DNA from: Acidobacteriota bacterium
Lineage (GTDB): Bacteria; Acidobacteriota; Terriglobia; Acidiferrales; UBA7541
DNA length: 47,699 nt
Direction: 5' to 3'
NCBI GenBank assembly: GCA_003224085.1
Contig: QHYK01000075.1
Span: 1 to 47,699, forward strand
Each line of letters starts with the position of its first letter. Positions within the stretch are counted from its first letter, which is position 1. The notes under the pieces were generated by a model. The model was not told the origin of the DNA and did no database searches. It worked only from the letters and a program-made list of their open reading frames with translations. A program made the position numbers and the translations under genes. Below are positions 24,165 to 33,834 of this stretch, piece after piece.

Positions 24165-27100
24165 TTAAGGCGCGGCCGGCTCCGGCGGCGGCTCGTGTCC
24201 CGGCCTTCGCCCGCGGCGCCCGTGAATCATCGAAAAAACGCAGGGAACAAAAAAGAGAGTTGCGAAAGTCGCAAAGAGCAGGCCACCAATCACCGCGCGT
24301 CCCAAAGGCGCGTTTTGCTCACCGCCTTCTCCGAGGCCCAGCGCCATGGGCACCATGCCGATGATCATGGCCAAGGCAGTCATCAGCACCGGGCGGATGC
24401 GCACGAAACCCGCCTCGAGAGCCGCCTCGCGCGCGCCTTTGCCTTCGTCTATCTGCTCGCGCGCAAAGGAAACCATCAAAATGCTGTTCGCCGTCGCCAC
24501 GCCCATGCACATGATGGCGCCCGTAAGCGAGGGGACATTCAAGGTGGTGCGCGTGAGCAGCAGCATCCAGCAAATGCCCGCCAAAGCGCCTGGCAGCGCC
24601 GTGATGATGATGAAGGGATCCAGCCAGGACTGAAAATTGACGACGATGAGAAGGTAGGCGAGAACAACGGCTCCCAATAGGCCGAACCCCAGGCCCTGGA
24701 AGGAGCCCTTCATGGTCTGGATCTGGCCGCGAATAGTGATGTGGCTGCCCGGCGGCAAACCATTTTTCTCTATGGCCGCGACGCGTTGTTCCACTTGGTC
24801 GGCAACGCTGCCGAGGTCGCGGCCATCCACGGCCGCGTAGACGTTGATCATGGGCTGCGCGGTGTAATGAGAGACCTCCGCTGGCCGCGTTGTCGTGTGC
24901 GTCTGCACGAGGTTTCCCAAAATTTGCGGCGTGGCGCCCGGCACGCTTCCGCTGATGGGTGTATTCTGCAGCGCCTGATAAGAGTCCACGCGGTATTGCG
25001 GCTCCTGCACGGCGACGGAGTATTCCACGCCGTTTTTCGGGTCGAGCCAGAACGCCGGCGAGGTCTGGAAGCTGGAGCTTAGCGAAACGAGCACGTTCTG
25101 CGCGACATCGCGCGACTGCATGCCTAAAGCCTGGGCGCGCGCCCGGTCGATTTCCATGAAAAGCGTGGGATCGTCGAACGCCTGATGAACGTGAACGTCC
25201 ACGGCCCCGGGAATGTGGCGAATCTGGCTCGCTAGTTTTTCCCCGACGAGATAATTCTCGCGCTGGTTCATCCCTGTGATTTCCACGTCGATGGGCGACG
25301 GCGTCCCGAAATTCAAAATCTGCGTCACGATGTCGGCTGGTTGGAAGAAGAACTGCACGCCGGGAAAGTCCTGCGGAAGTTTTTGCCGTAGATCATTGAT
25401 GTAACCTGCGGTGGATTTTCCGCGCTCTTGCTTCAATTGCACAAGTATCTCTGCGTCGGAAGTGCCAATGGTTCCGGCGTTGCTGTAAGACAGGTTGATG
25501 CCGCTGTACGGCAGGCCTATGTTGTCGAGAAGAGTAGTCATCTCCTCTTTCGGGATGGTTTCTCGGATGACGCGGTTCACCTCGTCAGCAAGCCGCGCGG
25601 TCTCTTCGATGCGCAGGCCGGTACGGGCGCGCATGTGCAGACGAATCTGCCCGGCATCAACTTTGGGAAAGAAATCGCGGCCGAGAACAAAGACCAGCAA
25701 AACGGAAAGGATGCAGAAGCCCAGAAAGGCCGCAACAAAAAGACGCGAATGGTGCAGGGCCGTGTGCAGAGTGCTCCGGTAGCCTTCGCGGAAGCGCTCA
25801 AAGTTCCTCTCGAAAGCTTGCTGGTAGCGCCGGAAGAAGCCCATTCTCTCTCCTACGTGCTCCTCGGCGCGATATTCATCCTCAGCACTCAACAGGTACA
25901 TGGCCAGAGTCGGAACAATGGTGCGCGACCACATGTACGACGCCAGCATCGCGAAGCTCACCGCTTCCGCGAGCGGCACGAACAGGAACCTCGCCACGCC
26001 CGACAAAAAGAACATGGGAATGAAAACGATGCAGATGCACAGCGTGGAGACAAAAGCCGGCACGGCAATCTGCTGCGCGCCGTCTAGGATGGCCTGCACG
26101 GTTTCCTTGCCCATGGCCAGGTTGCGATTGATGTTCTCGATTTCCACCGTGGCGTCGTCCACCAGGATTCCAACAGCGAGAGCCAGGCCGCCCAAAGTCA
26201 TGATGTTGATGGTTTGGCCCAAAGCGCTCAAAAGCAGAACGCTCACCAGAATGGACAAAGGAATCGAAACGGCAATGATGAGCGTGCTCTTCCAGTTGCC
26301 GAGGAAAAGCAGAATCATGATCGCCGTGAGGCATGCGGCGATGAGTGCCTCGCGCAAAACGCCTTGGATCGAGGCCCGCACGTAAAGCGACTGGTCAAAG
26401 AAAAGGCTGACCTTCAGATCCTTGGGAAATGCTCCCTTGTTGTAATCCAGCATTCGCTTGACGCGGTCCACAATGTCGATGGTCGAGGCGCCGCCGGTCT
26501 TGTAGATGCTCATGAGCACGCCGCGCTGGCCGTTGGCGAGAACGATGTTCGTCTGCGGCGAGAAGCCGTCGCGCACGTGGGCGACGTCCTTCATGTAAAT
26601 GGTTGCGCCATTCACTGTTTTGACCGGCAGGTCGTTGAGTTCCTGAACCGTTTGCGGGCTGCCATTCATCTCGACGTTGTATTCGAGTGGACCGAGCTTG
26701 GCCGTGCCGGTGGGAAGAATCAGGTTCTGCGCGTTCACGGCGCCAACAACGTCGACTGCCGAAAGCCCCTTTGCCTGAAGCGCCGTAGAATCGATATCCA
26801 CGCTGATCACACGCTGTTTGCCGCCGTAGGGAAAGGGCGTCGCCGCTCCCGGCACGGTGGCAAGCTCGGTTCGAATGAAATAGTTGCCGAAGTCGAAAAG
26901 CTGCTGCTCGCTCATGGTGTCGCTGGTGAGCCCGATTTGAATGACCGGCACCGTGGACGCGGAATAGATAATGACCAGCGGCGGGGTCGTTCCCGGGGGC
27001 AGAAATCGCAAGAAAGTTTGCGAGATGGCGGCCGTTTGCGCGAGAGCCGTCTGAATATTCGCGTGCGGCTGGAAGAAAACCTTGATCACCGCAATGCCGT

Positions 27101-27359
27101 TGAGCGATTGCGACTCAAGGTGCTCGACGTCGTTTACCAGCGTGGTCAGGCCGCGCTCCACGTTCGACGTGATGCGCTGCTCCATTTCCTGGGGCTGCAG
27201 GCCGTTGTAGGTCCACACCAGGCTGATGACCGGAATGTTGATTTCCGGGAAGATGTCCGTGGGCGTGCGCATCAGCGCCACGGGGGTCAGCAAAATAATG
27301 ACGAGTGCCATCACCACAAAGGTGTAAGGTCGGCGTAGCGCTAATCGGACAATCCACAT
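24165..27359 (-). CDS. RND-family efflux pump, inner-membrane subunit
   Basis: A 1,064-residue resistance-nodulation-division transporter of full length, with twelve membrane helices in two halves and two large periplasmic loops. The proton-relay Asp pair is present in VGILVDDATVEIEN (helix 4). IFPEINIPVISLVWTYNGLQ near the N terminus is typical of the AcrB/MdtB-type (HAE) group, not the metal exporters, which carry charged residues in helix 4. It would use the proton gradient to export lipophilic compounds or other substrates. It is the first gene of the operon; the adaptor follows with about 60 bases between. No TetR- or MarR-type regulator is adjacent, so its control is unknown. Confidence 0.94.
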   Translation of the reverse strand: MWIVRLALRRPYTFVVMALVIILLTPVALMRTPTDIFPEINIPVISLVWTYNGLQPQEMEQRITSNVERGLTTLVNDVEHLESQSLNGIAVIKVFFQPHANIQTALAQTAAISQTFLRFLPPGTTPPLVIIYSASTVPVIQIGLTSDTMSEQQLFDFGNYFIRTELATVPGAATPFPYGGKQRVISVDIDSTALQAKGLSAVDVVGAVNAQNLILPTGTAKLGPLEYNVEMNGSPQTVQELNDLPVKTVNGATIYMKDVAHVRDGFSPQTNIVLANGQRGVLMSIYKTGGASTIDIVDRVKRMLDYNKGAFPKDLKVSLFFDQSLYVRASIQGVLREALIAACLTAIMILLFLGNWKSTLIIAVSIPLSILVSVLLLSALGQTINIMTLGGLALAVGILVDDATVEIENINRNLAMGKETVQAILDGAQQIAVPAFVSTLCICIVFIPMFFLSGVARFLFVPLAEAVSFAMLASYMWSRTIVPTLAMYLLSAEDEYRAEEHVGERMGFFRRYQQAFERNFERFREGYRSTLHTALHHSRLFVAAFLGFCILSVLLVFVLGRDFFPKVDAGQIRLHMRARTGLRIEETARLADEVNRVIRETIPKEEMTTLLDNIGLPYSGINLSYSNAGTIGTSDAEILVQLKQERGKSTAGYINDLRQKLPQDFPGVQFFFQPADIVTQILNFGTPSPIDVEITGMNQRENYLVGEKLASQIRHIPGAVDVHVHQAFDDPTLFMEIDRARAQALGMQSRDVAQNVLVSLSSSFQTSPAFWLDPKNGVEYSVAVQEPQYRVDSYQALQNTPISGSVPGATPQILGNLVQTHTTTRPAEVSHYTAQPMINVYAAVDGRDLGSVADQVEQRVAAIEKNGLPPGSHITIRGQIQTMKGSFQGLGFGLLGAVVLAYLLIVVNFQSWLDPFIIITALPGALAGICWMLLLTRTTLNVPSLTGAIMCMGVATANSILMVSFAREQIDEGKGAREAALEAGFVRIRPVLMTALAMIIGMVPMALGLGEGGEQNAPLGRAVIGGLLFATFATLFFVPCVFSMIHGRRGRRPGHEPPPEPAAP

Positions 27360-27738
27360 TATTTTTAATCTCTAAATACCACCGCTATTTCGGAGGACAT
27401 TTTCCTGGCAGGGGCTGCCGCTCCGTTCTGCCGATTCACATTAGATTCGCCCGGGCAATTGTTGGGGTACGTTGCTTTTGCTGATTGGACACCATTAGAA
27501 AAACACATGCCCCGTGCAATTTCTATCCGGTTTTCGAGACCAATTTTCGGCTTGCGTACAACAAGGGAACCACGGTCTGACTCCTGCCAAGGGCCTCTCA
27601 GAAATATGCCCGGGCTGGCCGGTACCACTGCATCCCATTCGATGCGCTCATTTTGACACACGGCACATCAAAGGCTCCATCCAATTTGGCTGTGGATTCT
27701 CGCATTGCGGGCTTAGGTGGCTCGCCTACATGAGGTCA
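27360..27738. other. intergenic region upstream of the efflux operon
   Basis: About 380 bases that should carry the RND operon promoter. No gene is supported on either strand and no clear -35/-10 pair stands out. Confidence 0.35.
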
Positions 27739-29454
27739 TCAAGGCGCTTCCGTCTCAGCGGGAATGACCTTTACTGTCACGCTTTTTCGCGTGCCTTCCT
27801 CCACTTCCACTTTTTCGCCCTTTACCTTGTAGGTCTTCAAAAACTCCGGTTGGCGCAGGTCTTCCTGCAATTCCTCGAAGGCCAGCACCACATAGCTCCC
27901 CGGAGTCAGCCCTCGCGCAGCGAAGTGCCCGCGTTCGTCTGCCGGCGACTGCTGGTATGAATCGGGCCGCGCGCGATGCTCCGAATTCGCCACGACCGCA
28001 ACCGTGGCATAGGGTACCGGCTTGTCCTTGCTGTCGACGACGTTGCCTTCGATGCCCGCCCCTTTTGCGCTTATCACGACATCCAGGTACGAATCCCCAT
28101 TCACAGCGAACCCGGAATCCACTACGTTTTTTCCGCCGATCCTCACCGATTTCGTGTAATAGTCGCGCAAGCTGTCCGACTGCGCTCCAACCAGCAACTG
28201 ATACGTCCCGCCCGGAACATTCTTCATCTCGAAGGTTCCATCGTTGCTTACAGCCGAATGGGAATTCCTCCCAGAAAACACGGCTGCAGTCACCACGCCA
28301 CCCGCCCCAAACAGAGGCTCCGATCCATTTTCTCCATTGTCCTCGACTGGCAGCAGGCTTACGGTGAGTTGAGTCCAGTCTAATTTGCCCTCCGTATCGA
28401 GGCGGAATTTGCCGTGGATTTGCCCGCCAGGTTCCGGTTGCAGCTGTATCCCCTCCAGGTTAGCCTTGTCCACTTGAATCGGAGGATTTAACCGGACCAT
28501 CTGCACATCGGGTTGTCCACCGCCGTTCAACATTTCCTTAACATCCTTAACGACAATTATCATCGCGACGTAAGTGCTTGGCGCCACATGCGGAAATTCG
28601 AACCGGTTGCCCTCCGTCAATTCCTGCATGTCTTCCATGCCCAGGCCTGCTTCACTATTCTTCGGGGTGAGAAAAACGCGCGCCACTGCTCCGGTTGGCA
28701 CTCCGCTTACGGTTCCCGTGACGCGATAGGCGCGAGTCATTTGCACACCGAAATTTGCCGACGCTTCCTCCCCCGCGCGCACCTCAACTTCAATCGCTTG
28801 GCTTTTGTCCACCGTCCCCGGGTAATAGGTCGGCGCGTAAACCAGCCGCTCCTTGGCATTTCCCTTTTCTCCGGCGGGCGGCGCGGATCCCCTTTGCGGA
28901 GGTGTGACCGAAATCAGGTATTTTCCTGGGCGCAGGTCGGCAATCCTGTATTCGCCCAGGTCGTTGGTCGTGCCGGCCCCGGAGTTGAAGCGCAGCAAAC
29001 CGAATCCGTGCTTGCCGGTCGTGGTTGCATTCACGGCTACGCCCGCCATGGGATCTCCATCCTCGTCCACAATTTTTCCTGAAATAACGCCTGCGGCCTG
29101 CATCCGAAACACAAGGCCGGTCAGCCCTTGTCCGGGTTGCAGAGTAAAGGTTGTTTGGTTTTTCGCGGCCTGCACAAATCCCGCGCGCTCCAAAGTGACC
29201 ATGTATCGTCCGGGAGCCAGATCCTCGATGCTGAAGGTGCCATCCGCAGCCGTCGTAGCTGTGTGGCGTCCGGCGGACGCTTCCGAACCGCCGATGACTT
29301 CGACATTTACCTTCCGGACCGGCTGGCCGCTTCTCGCTTCGATCACTTTTCCCTGGATGCTTTGCTTTTTGGCTTCTTTAGGCGCGTCTGCTTGGCTCTG
29401 GGAAATTGTAGGAACAACTAGGCAGGAAAGAGCAAGCATGAACCCACGCAGCAT
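27739..29454 (-). CDS. exported protein with carboxypeptidase-regulatory-like repeats
   Basis: A 571-residue protein with a signal peptide (MLRGFMLALSCLVVPTISQS). Several Ig-like/CarboxypepD_reg modules follow, each with G.V.....G.P...V.V and a YRI.DL.PGKY or FSIEDLAPGRYMV strand pair: about 33-118, 122-190, 235-300 and 460-550. Such proteins are abundant in Acidobacteria and are thought to be cell-surface or periplasmic binding modules. There is no peptidase or barrel domain, so it is a stand-alone series of modules. GGGAGG lies five bases before the ATG. The stretch 340-400 has acidic and Asn-rich patches (VEDNGENGSE). Confidence 0.85.
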   Translation of the reverse strand: MLRGFMLALSCLVVPTISQSQADAPKEAKKQSIQGKVIEARSGQPVRKVNVEVIGGSEASAGRHTATTAADGTFSIEDLAPGRYMVTLERAGFVQAAKNQTTFTLQPGQGLTGLVFRMQAAGVISGKIVDEDGDPMAGVAVNATTTGKHGFGLLRFNSGAGTTNDLGEYRIADLRPGKYLISVTPPQRGSAPPAGEKGNAKERLVYAPTYYPGTVDKSQAIEVEVRAGEEASANFGVQMTRAYRVTGTVSGVPTGAVARVFLTPKNSEAGLGMEDMQELTEGNRFEFPHVAPSTYVAMIIVVKDVKEMLNGGGQPDVQMVRLNPPIQVDKANLEGIQLQPEPGGQIHGKFRLDTEGKLDWTQLTVSLLPVEDNGENGSEPLFGAGGVVTAAVFSGRNSHSAVSNDGTFEMKNVPGGTYQLLVGAQSDSLRDYYTKSVRIGGKNVVDSGFAVNGDSYLDVVISAKGAGIEGNVVDSKDKPVPYATVAVVANSEHRARPDSYQQSPADERGHFAARGLTPGSYVVLAFEELQEDLRQPEFLKTYKVKGEKVEVEEGTRKSVTVKVIPAETEAP

Positions 29455-29564
29455 GGGAACCTCCCGGGAACAACGGCCACTACTTCCGAGGACTCTTATA
29501 CCACGATGCAGTTGTGCGTAGGGCGAGTGGTAGGAAACCCAAACGAATGCCTTGCTTCCGAACG

Positions 29565-30290
29565 CTACTCGCGGAAAATAAAGTTCAGCTTCACGCCGGA
29601 AACTTCAATCAAATCTCCGTCGTTCAGGCGCGTGGGCCCGCCGATGAACCTCCCGTTGACCGAAGGCACTTTGTCGCCGGGGCCGAGAAAGTAGCCGTCA
29701 TCGCGCTGGTTGATCTGCGCGGCCATTTGCGGCTTGAACCAGCCCTTCAATTTCACGGTGGCCATGGGGGACTTCCCGATGACGGTCAGCTTGTTGGTCA
29801 AAATGTATTCTTTTTGGTCGGTGTTTCCGCCGAGCACCATGAGGGTGGCCACTCTCACGCGCGTCGAGGCGAATTGCATGGATTCGCCCATCGCGGCGGC
29901 CTGCTGGAGCATCTGGCGGCGCTCTTTGGTGTCCAGCACCATCGTTTCGTTGATGCGCGGCGCCGCTGTTTTGCGGGCCGATTGCCACGGCACCGGCGCA
30001 TCCCCGCTGGTGTCCACCTTGATGATGTGCTTCCCAATGTGAACTTTATCTCCGTCGTGCAACGTGGCGCGCTCGACGCGGAGATCGTTGACGAACGTGC
30101 CGTTGAGGCTGTTGAGATCCTCAATGACCATTCGGCCGCCCTCGAAATAGACTCTTGCGTGGTAACTGGAGACGGCGAGGTTGTCCACGGACAAGTCGTT
30201 GTCCGGGGCGCGCCCGATGGTCACCGGGCGGTTGCCCACCGGCACCTCTCTTACGAGTCTGTTGTCAAACATGAGGCTGAGTTTCGGCAT
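29565..30290 (-). CDS. twin-FHA-domain protein
   Basis: A 241-residue protein with two forkhead-associated domains. The first (about 15-75) has IGRAPDNDLSV and SSYHARV and LNGTFVN, with the Arg, Ser and His/Asn that bind phosphothreonine. The second (about 160-240) is more degenerate (VIGKSPMATVKLKG, VPSVNGRFIGG) and has lost part of the canonical phosphate contacts. The start is set at 30290, where GGAGG lies eight bases upstream; this makes it overlap the end of the phosphatase gene by 26 bases. It probably reads phosphothreonine marks placed by a Ser/Thr kinase and removed by the upstream phosphatase. Confidence 0.85.
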   Translation of the reverse strand: MPKLSLMFDNRLVREVPVGNRPVTIGRAPDNDLSVDNLAVSSYHARVYFEGGRMVIEDLNSLNGTFVNDLRVERATLHDGDKVHIGKHIIKVDTSGDAPVPWQSARKTAAPRINETMVLDTKERRQMLQQAAAMGESMQFASTRVRVATLMVLGGNTDQKEYILTNKLTVIGKSPMATVKLKGWFKPQMAAQINQRDDGYFLGPGDKVPSVNGRFIGGPTRLNDGDLIEVSGVKLNFIFRE

Positions 30291-31131
30291 CTCCCATCCC
30301 TCCCGCGTTGCCATTGTTGCCCAGGTTCTTGCGCGCCCCGCGGCGCAACCACGAAAACCATCCTTTGGAATCCTTGAGCATCCGCACAATCACTACCGTG
30401 ATGTTGTCCGGGCCGCCGCGCTCATTGGCCAGCGCAACCAATTCTTCTCCTCCGCGTATTGGATCCGTTTCGGCTTGAAGCACACCGGCAATTTCCGGCT
30501 CCGTAACCACGCGCGTCAATCCATCCGAACACAGCAGCAAAACGTCCCGCGGAAACAGGATATGCTCTTCGGCATCCACTTCGATCTCCGACTGCGCACC
30601 CAAAGCGCGCAACAACACGCTCTGCATTTCGCTTTCTTCGGCTTCCACCACCGTCAACATGCCGCGCCGCACCTGCTCGGCGACCAGGGAATGATCGCGC
30701 GTGAGCTGCAGCAGCGAGCCGCCGCGCAACAGATAGGCCCGGCTGTCGCCCACGTGCGCGATGCTGAGTTTGCATCGGTCGATCCATGCCGCGGTCAGCG
30801 TTGCTCCCATACCGTGCCGCTCGGGATGCTCTTTCGCGGACTTGCAAATGTTCCGGTTGGCCAGGTGCAACGCCGTCGCAAGTCGTTTCGTTTTGGCGCT
30901 CCAGCCGGGCTGCACTTGGCCCAACACTGGGGCCGCCGGATGGGCCTCCGCATCGAGACAATGCTTCACCACCGTTTCCACGGCCATGGCGCTCGCGATT
31001 TCGCCGTGGGCTTCTCCCCCCATGCCATCCGCCAGCACGTAGAGGTTCAGCGGCTTCACAATCTGGAAGCAATCTTCGTTGTTCGTTCGAACGCGACCAA
31101 GGTCGGTCACGCCGCCACACACAATTTCCAC
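30265..31131 (-). CDS. PP2C-type Ser/Thr protein phosphatase
   Basis: A 288-residue PPM/PP2C phosphatase of bacterial Stp type. The metal-binding motifs are in order: RVRTNNEDCF (13-22), VLADGMGGEAHGE (32-44), GMGATLTAAW (107-116), HVGDSRAYLL (125-134), LLLCSDGLTR and GGPDNITVVIV near the end. These bind two Mn/Mg ions. The GTG start at 31129-31131 has GGAG four bases upstream. The last 26 bases overlap the FHA gene, so the pair is translated together. Likely role: reversing phosphorylation by kinases such as the one at 41164-43461. Confidence 0.93.
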   Translation of the reverse strand: MEIVCGGVTDLGRVRTNNEDCFQIVKPLNLYVLADGMGGEAHGEIASAMAVETVVKHCLDAEAHPAAPVLGQVQPGWSAKTKRLATALHLANRNICKSAKEHPERHGMGATLTAAWIDRCKLSIAHVGDSRAYLLRGGSLLQLTRDHSLVAEQVRRGMLTVVEAEESEMQSVLLRALGAQSEIEVDAEEHILFPRDVLLLCSDGLTRVVTEPEIAGVLQAETDPIRGGEELVALANERGGPDNITVVIVRMLKDSKGWFSWLRRGARKNLGNNGNAGGMGDAETQPHV

Positions 31132-31617
31132 ACGTGCTCCGATTCGCTGCCTCTACCGTTCCCACTTGCTTAGGTCGCGAAAGAGCGCATTGGCGTCATC
31201 GCTCCCTCCGCCGCCGCAAGAACTAATCCAAAATCCTTGGAACGGCACTTGAACTGACACCCCTGCCCACACTCCCAAGCTTGAGCCTGTTCCCACGCTA
31301 GCACACCCCAAGCGCAACGAACGAGTCCTGAACCCTACTGATTACTCGCACTTTAGCTACACGCCGGCTCCGGGAATTGCCGTGTTTTCTGTGAGTTAAG
31401 TCTGCTGGTGTGATGAGCAGGACGGTGCTGGTGTATTCGCCGGAGCAAGTGTCGGTCGTCTCTGAAAAATGAACCACAGCAAAAAGCGATTGCAAGCTCA
31501 GGGAGCGAATTCACCTTCACGGAGAAGAACCTCAAGCACAGTACAGGTTCAAGAAGAAGCGCTTTCTCTGGTTGCACACGCCTTCCCCGCGACCAACTTG
31601 TCCACTACAATCCACCC
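31132..31617. other. divergent intergenic region
   Basis: About 485 bases between the phosphatase gene and the exported hypothetical. It should hold promoters for both directions. No protein family is recognised in any frame and no strong hairpin is seen. Confidence 0.35.
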
Positions 31618-32541
31618 ATGGCTGCCCGGTGCCAATTTTTATTTGCCGCCTGCGCGATCCTCAGCGGCTTTGCCCAGCGATTGGCAGCCCCGCAAAAATC
31701 TACGCCTTCTGCCTCCAGACCTGCTTCGCTTGCTGCCACTTCATCCGCACCCGCACCCAACGCCGCCCGCGTCCTGCTCCTCCCGCGGCGCATGGTTTCC
31801 GGAGAGCGTGCCACGCTCGCCGTGCTGGACGTGAGTGGAAGACTCACGCCGGGAGCAGCGGTCACTTTTTCCAACGGCGACCATCTCAAGACCGACGCCA
31901 CCGGGCGCGCGCTTTTCGTGGCTCCGTTGAATCCCGGCGTCCTTTGGGGTTCGATTGACGGACGGCCGGGGCGCGTGTCGACCATGATTCTCACGCCCGT
32001 CGAAGCATCCGCGTCGTCCTTGGAAATCTCAGCGACCCCGCGCATCGCTTCGCTGACGGATCGCTTCGAAATTTTAGGCAAGGGGTTTTGCGGCGACGCC
32101 GACGCTAACCAGGTGGACATCGCAGGCCACGGAGCGTTGGTGCTGGCCTCTTCGCCCATCGCGCTGACGGTTCTTCCGCCGATGGAGCGGGAGCCGGGCC
32201 CGGCAACGGTCGCCGTCTCGTGCGCAAAAAAGGATGCGCCGGCCTTCTCGACCACCTTCGTCGAACTTGAGCTGAAAGCGGATTCTTCACCGCTCAAGCG
32301 AGGCGAGCATCGCACGCTGACTGTGAGCGTGCATGGCACGGCGGAAAAAATCTCCTTGGAAGCGCGCAACCTCGCTCCAGACGTCGCAGAGCTAGTTGGC
32401 GGTAATCCTGCGCGGCGGTTGAGTTCCGGCGGCGAGGAAGAAAATATCGCGCAGTTCGAGGTAGTGGGGAAGAAGGAGGGGACCTTTCTCATCTCCATCC
32501 GCTTGGTGCCTACCATGACGCGGCCCCAGCGAACTTCGTGA
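31618..32541 (+). CDS. exported protein of unknown function
   Basis: A 307-residue protein with a signal peptide (CQFLFAACAILSGFAQRLAA) and a Pro/Ala/Ser-rich linker. Two regions look like Ig or IPT/TIG sandwiches: residues about 50-125 (LAVLDVSGRLTPGAAVTFSN) and about 135-220 (RFEILGKGFCGDADANQVDI, the TIG signature F.I.G.GF). A third beta-rich part lies at 230-295. I do not recognise the family. It probably acts at the cell surface or in the periplasm. Its stop lies seven bases before the end of convergent rmuC. Confidence 0.7.
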   Translation: MAARCQFLFAACAILSGFAQRLAAPQKSTPSASRPASLAATSSAPAPNAARVLLLPRRMVSGERATLAVLDVSGRLTPGAAVTFSNGDHLKTDATGRALFVAPLNPGVLWGSIDGRPGRVSTMILTPVEASASSLEISATPRIASLTDRFEILGKGFCGDADANQVDIAGHGALVLASSPIALTVLPPMEREPGPATVAVSCAKKDAPAFSTTFVELELKADSSPLKRGEHRTLTVSVHGTAEKISLEARNLAPDVAELVGGNPARRLSSGGEEENIAQFEVVGKKEGTFLISIRLVPTMTRPQRTS

Positions 32542-32548
32542 GTGTCGA

Positions 32549-33694
32549 TTAAGCGCCCTTCTTTAGGCTCCCCTCCGCAGCGAAGCTGAGCTTGCTCTGA
32601 GGGCCTTCCAGCGCGGTTTCGGCGGGAGCTGGTACGAGCATGCCGCGAAGACCATCTTGCGTTTTTTCGAGCAGCTTGTCCGTTTCCGAGTAGCTCTGGG
32701 AGGCATTTTTCAAGTGCGTGCCTAAAACCCCGAATTTGTCGGCAAACTTCTCGAGTTGCTTCTCCAATCCGGAAAGGCTCGCCAGAAGGCACCGGACATT
32801 TTCTTCGGTTTGCATGCCGCGCAGGCCCATGGCAATGACGCAAAGATGGGCGTAAAGCGTATTCGGAGAAACCGCGAAGACCTGTCTTTCGCGGCAGTAG
32901 GCGTCCAAGGGTTGGCCTTTGATGGCATCGGTCATCAGGAGTTCGTAGTAAACGCTCTCCGATGGGACAAACATAAGCGCGAGATCGAGCGTGCCTTCCT
33001 CCGGCACAACGTATTTCTTGGCCACGTCGTCGACATGGCCTTTTACGGCGACGGCAAAGGCGCGGCGCGCTTCCTCCCCTTCCGTCGCGATGCGGCGGTA
33101 GGCGTCTAGCGGAAACTTCGAATCAATGGCCATCAATTTTTTGTCGCGTAGAAAAATGACCGCGTCCGCCGCTTCCCCGCTGGAGAATCGGTACTGCTTG
33201 GCATAGAGGCTCGGGGGCAAGGAGTCTTCGAGGAGGCGCTCCAGAGTAACTTCGCCGAGCGAGCCGCGCGACTTCGCGCCGCCCAGGATTCCTTCGATGG
33301 TCTGGGCAGCTTGCGATAACTGCGTGCCTGCTTCGTGAACCTCGCCAAGCTGCCGCTGAATCTGGCTGATCTGATCGCGGGCATTCTTCAGCTCCTCCGC
33401 CATGCGGGTCTGCGCGTCGGAAGTAAGTTGGCCGGTGATCTGGGCGGAGCTCTTGATGGCCTCCTGCAGGGCAGGCGTGACACTGTCCAGCCGTTGAGCG
33501 ACTGCCTTGGCGATAACTTCCATCTGCCCGCTGCTCTTGGCTTGCGCCGTTGCCATAGTTTGCAGGTCGCGGCGCAGTTCGTTCATCTGGGACTCGAGGT
33601 TTTCGTTCTTCTGGCGGCTTTGCACGGTCTGCAACACCAGCCAGAGGACGGCAATGGCTACAACAATCGCTACGCCGATGAGGACTCCGATCAT
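32549..33694 (-). CDS. DNA recombination protein RmuC
   Basis: A 381-residue RmuC protein. An N-terminal membrane helix (VLIGVAIVVAIAVLWLVL) is followed by a long coiled coil (about 25-135) and the nuclease-like domain, with the family motifs RGSLGEVTLERLLED, AVIFLRDKKLMAIDSKFPLD and LMFVPSESVYYELL. In E. coli RmuC limits inversion at short inverted repeats, and the fold is related to restriction-type endonucleases. The C-terminal end (from about 350) is variable. It is a single gene, divergent from nothing close and convergent with the exported hypothetical. Confidence 0.92.
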   Translation of the reverse strand: MIGVLIGVAIVVAIAVLWLVLQTVQSRQKNENLESQMNELRRDLQTMATAQAKSSGQMEVIAKAVAQRLDSVTPALQEAIKSSAQITGQLTSDAQTRMAEELKNARDQISQIQRQLGEVHEAGTQLSQAAQTIEGILGGAKSRGSLGEVTLERLLEDSLPPSLYAKQYRFSSGEAADAVIFLRDKKLMAIDSKFPLDAYRRIATEGEEARRAFAVAVKGHVDDVAKKYVVPEEGTLDLALMFVPSESVYYELLMTDAIKGQPLDAYCRERQVFAVSPNTLYAHLCVIAMGLRGMQTEENVRCLLASLSGLEKQLEKFADKFGVLGTHLKNASQSYSETDKLLEKTQDGLRGMLVPAPAETALEGPQSKLSFAAEGSLKKGA

Positions 33695-33834
33695 TCGTTC
33701 TCCAATGCAATGACGGGAAACGGTCTTTCTACTTTACTCGCACTGCGGCCTCCTGAAAACCACGGCAGAAACAAGCACGGCCCCGCTCGGCAAGGCCCTG
33801 GTATGCGGTTGAGTTTCGGCCGTAAGGCTTGCTT

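Noticed and set aside
26214-27338. A 374-codon plus-strand frame opposite the RND pump
   Set aside because: Rich in His, Arg and Asp as expected for antisense of hydrophobic membrane segments; no family match.
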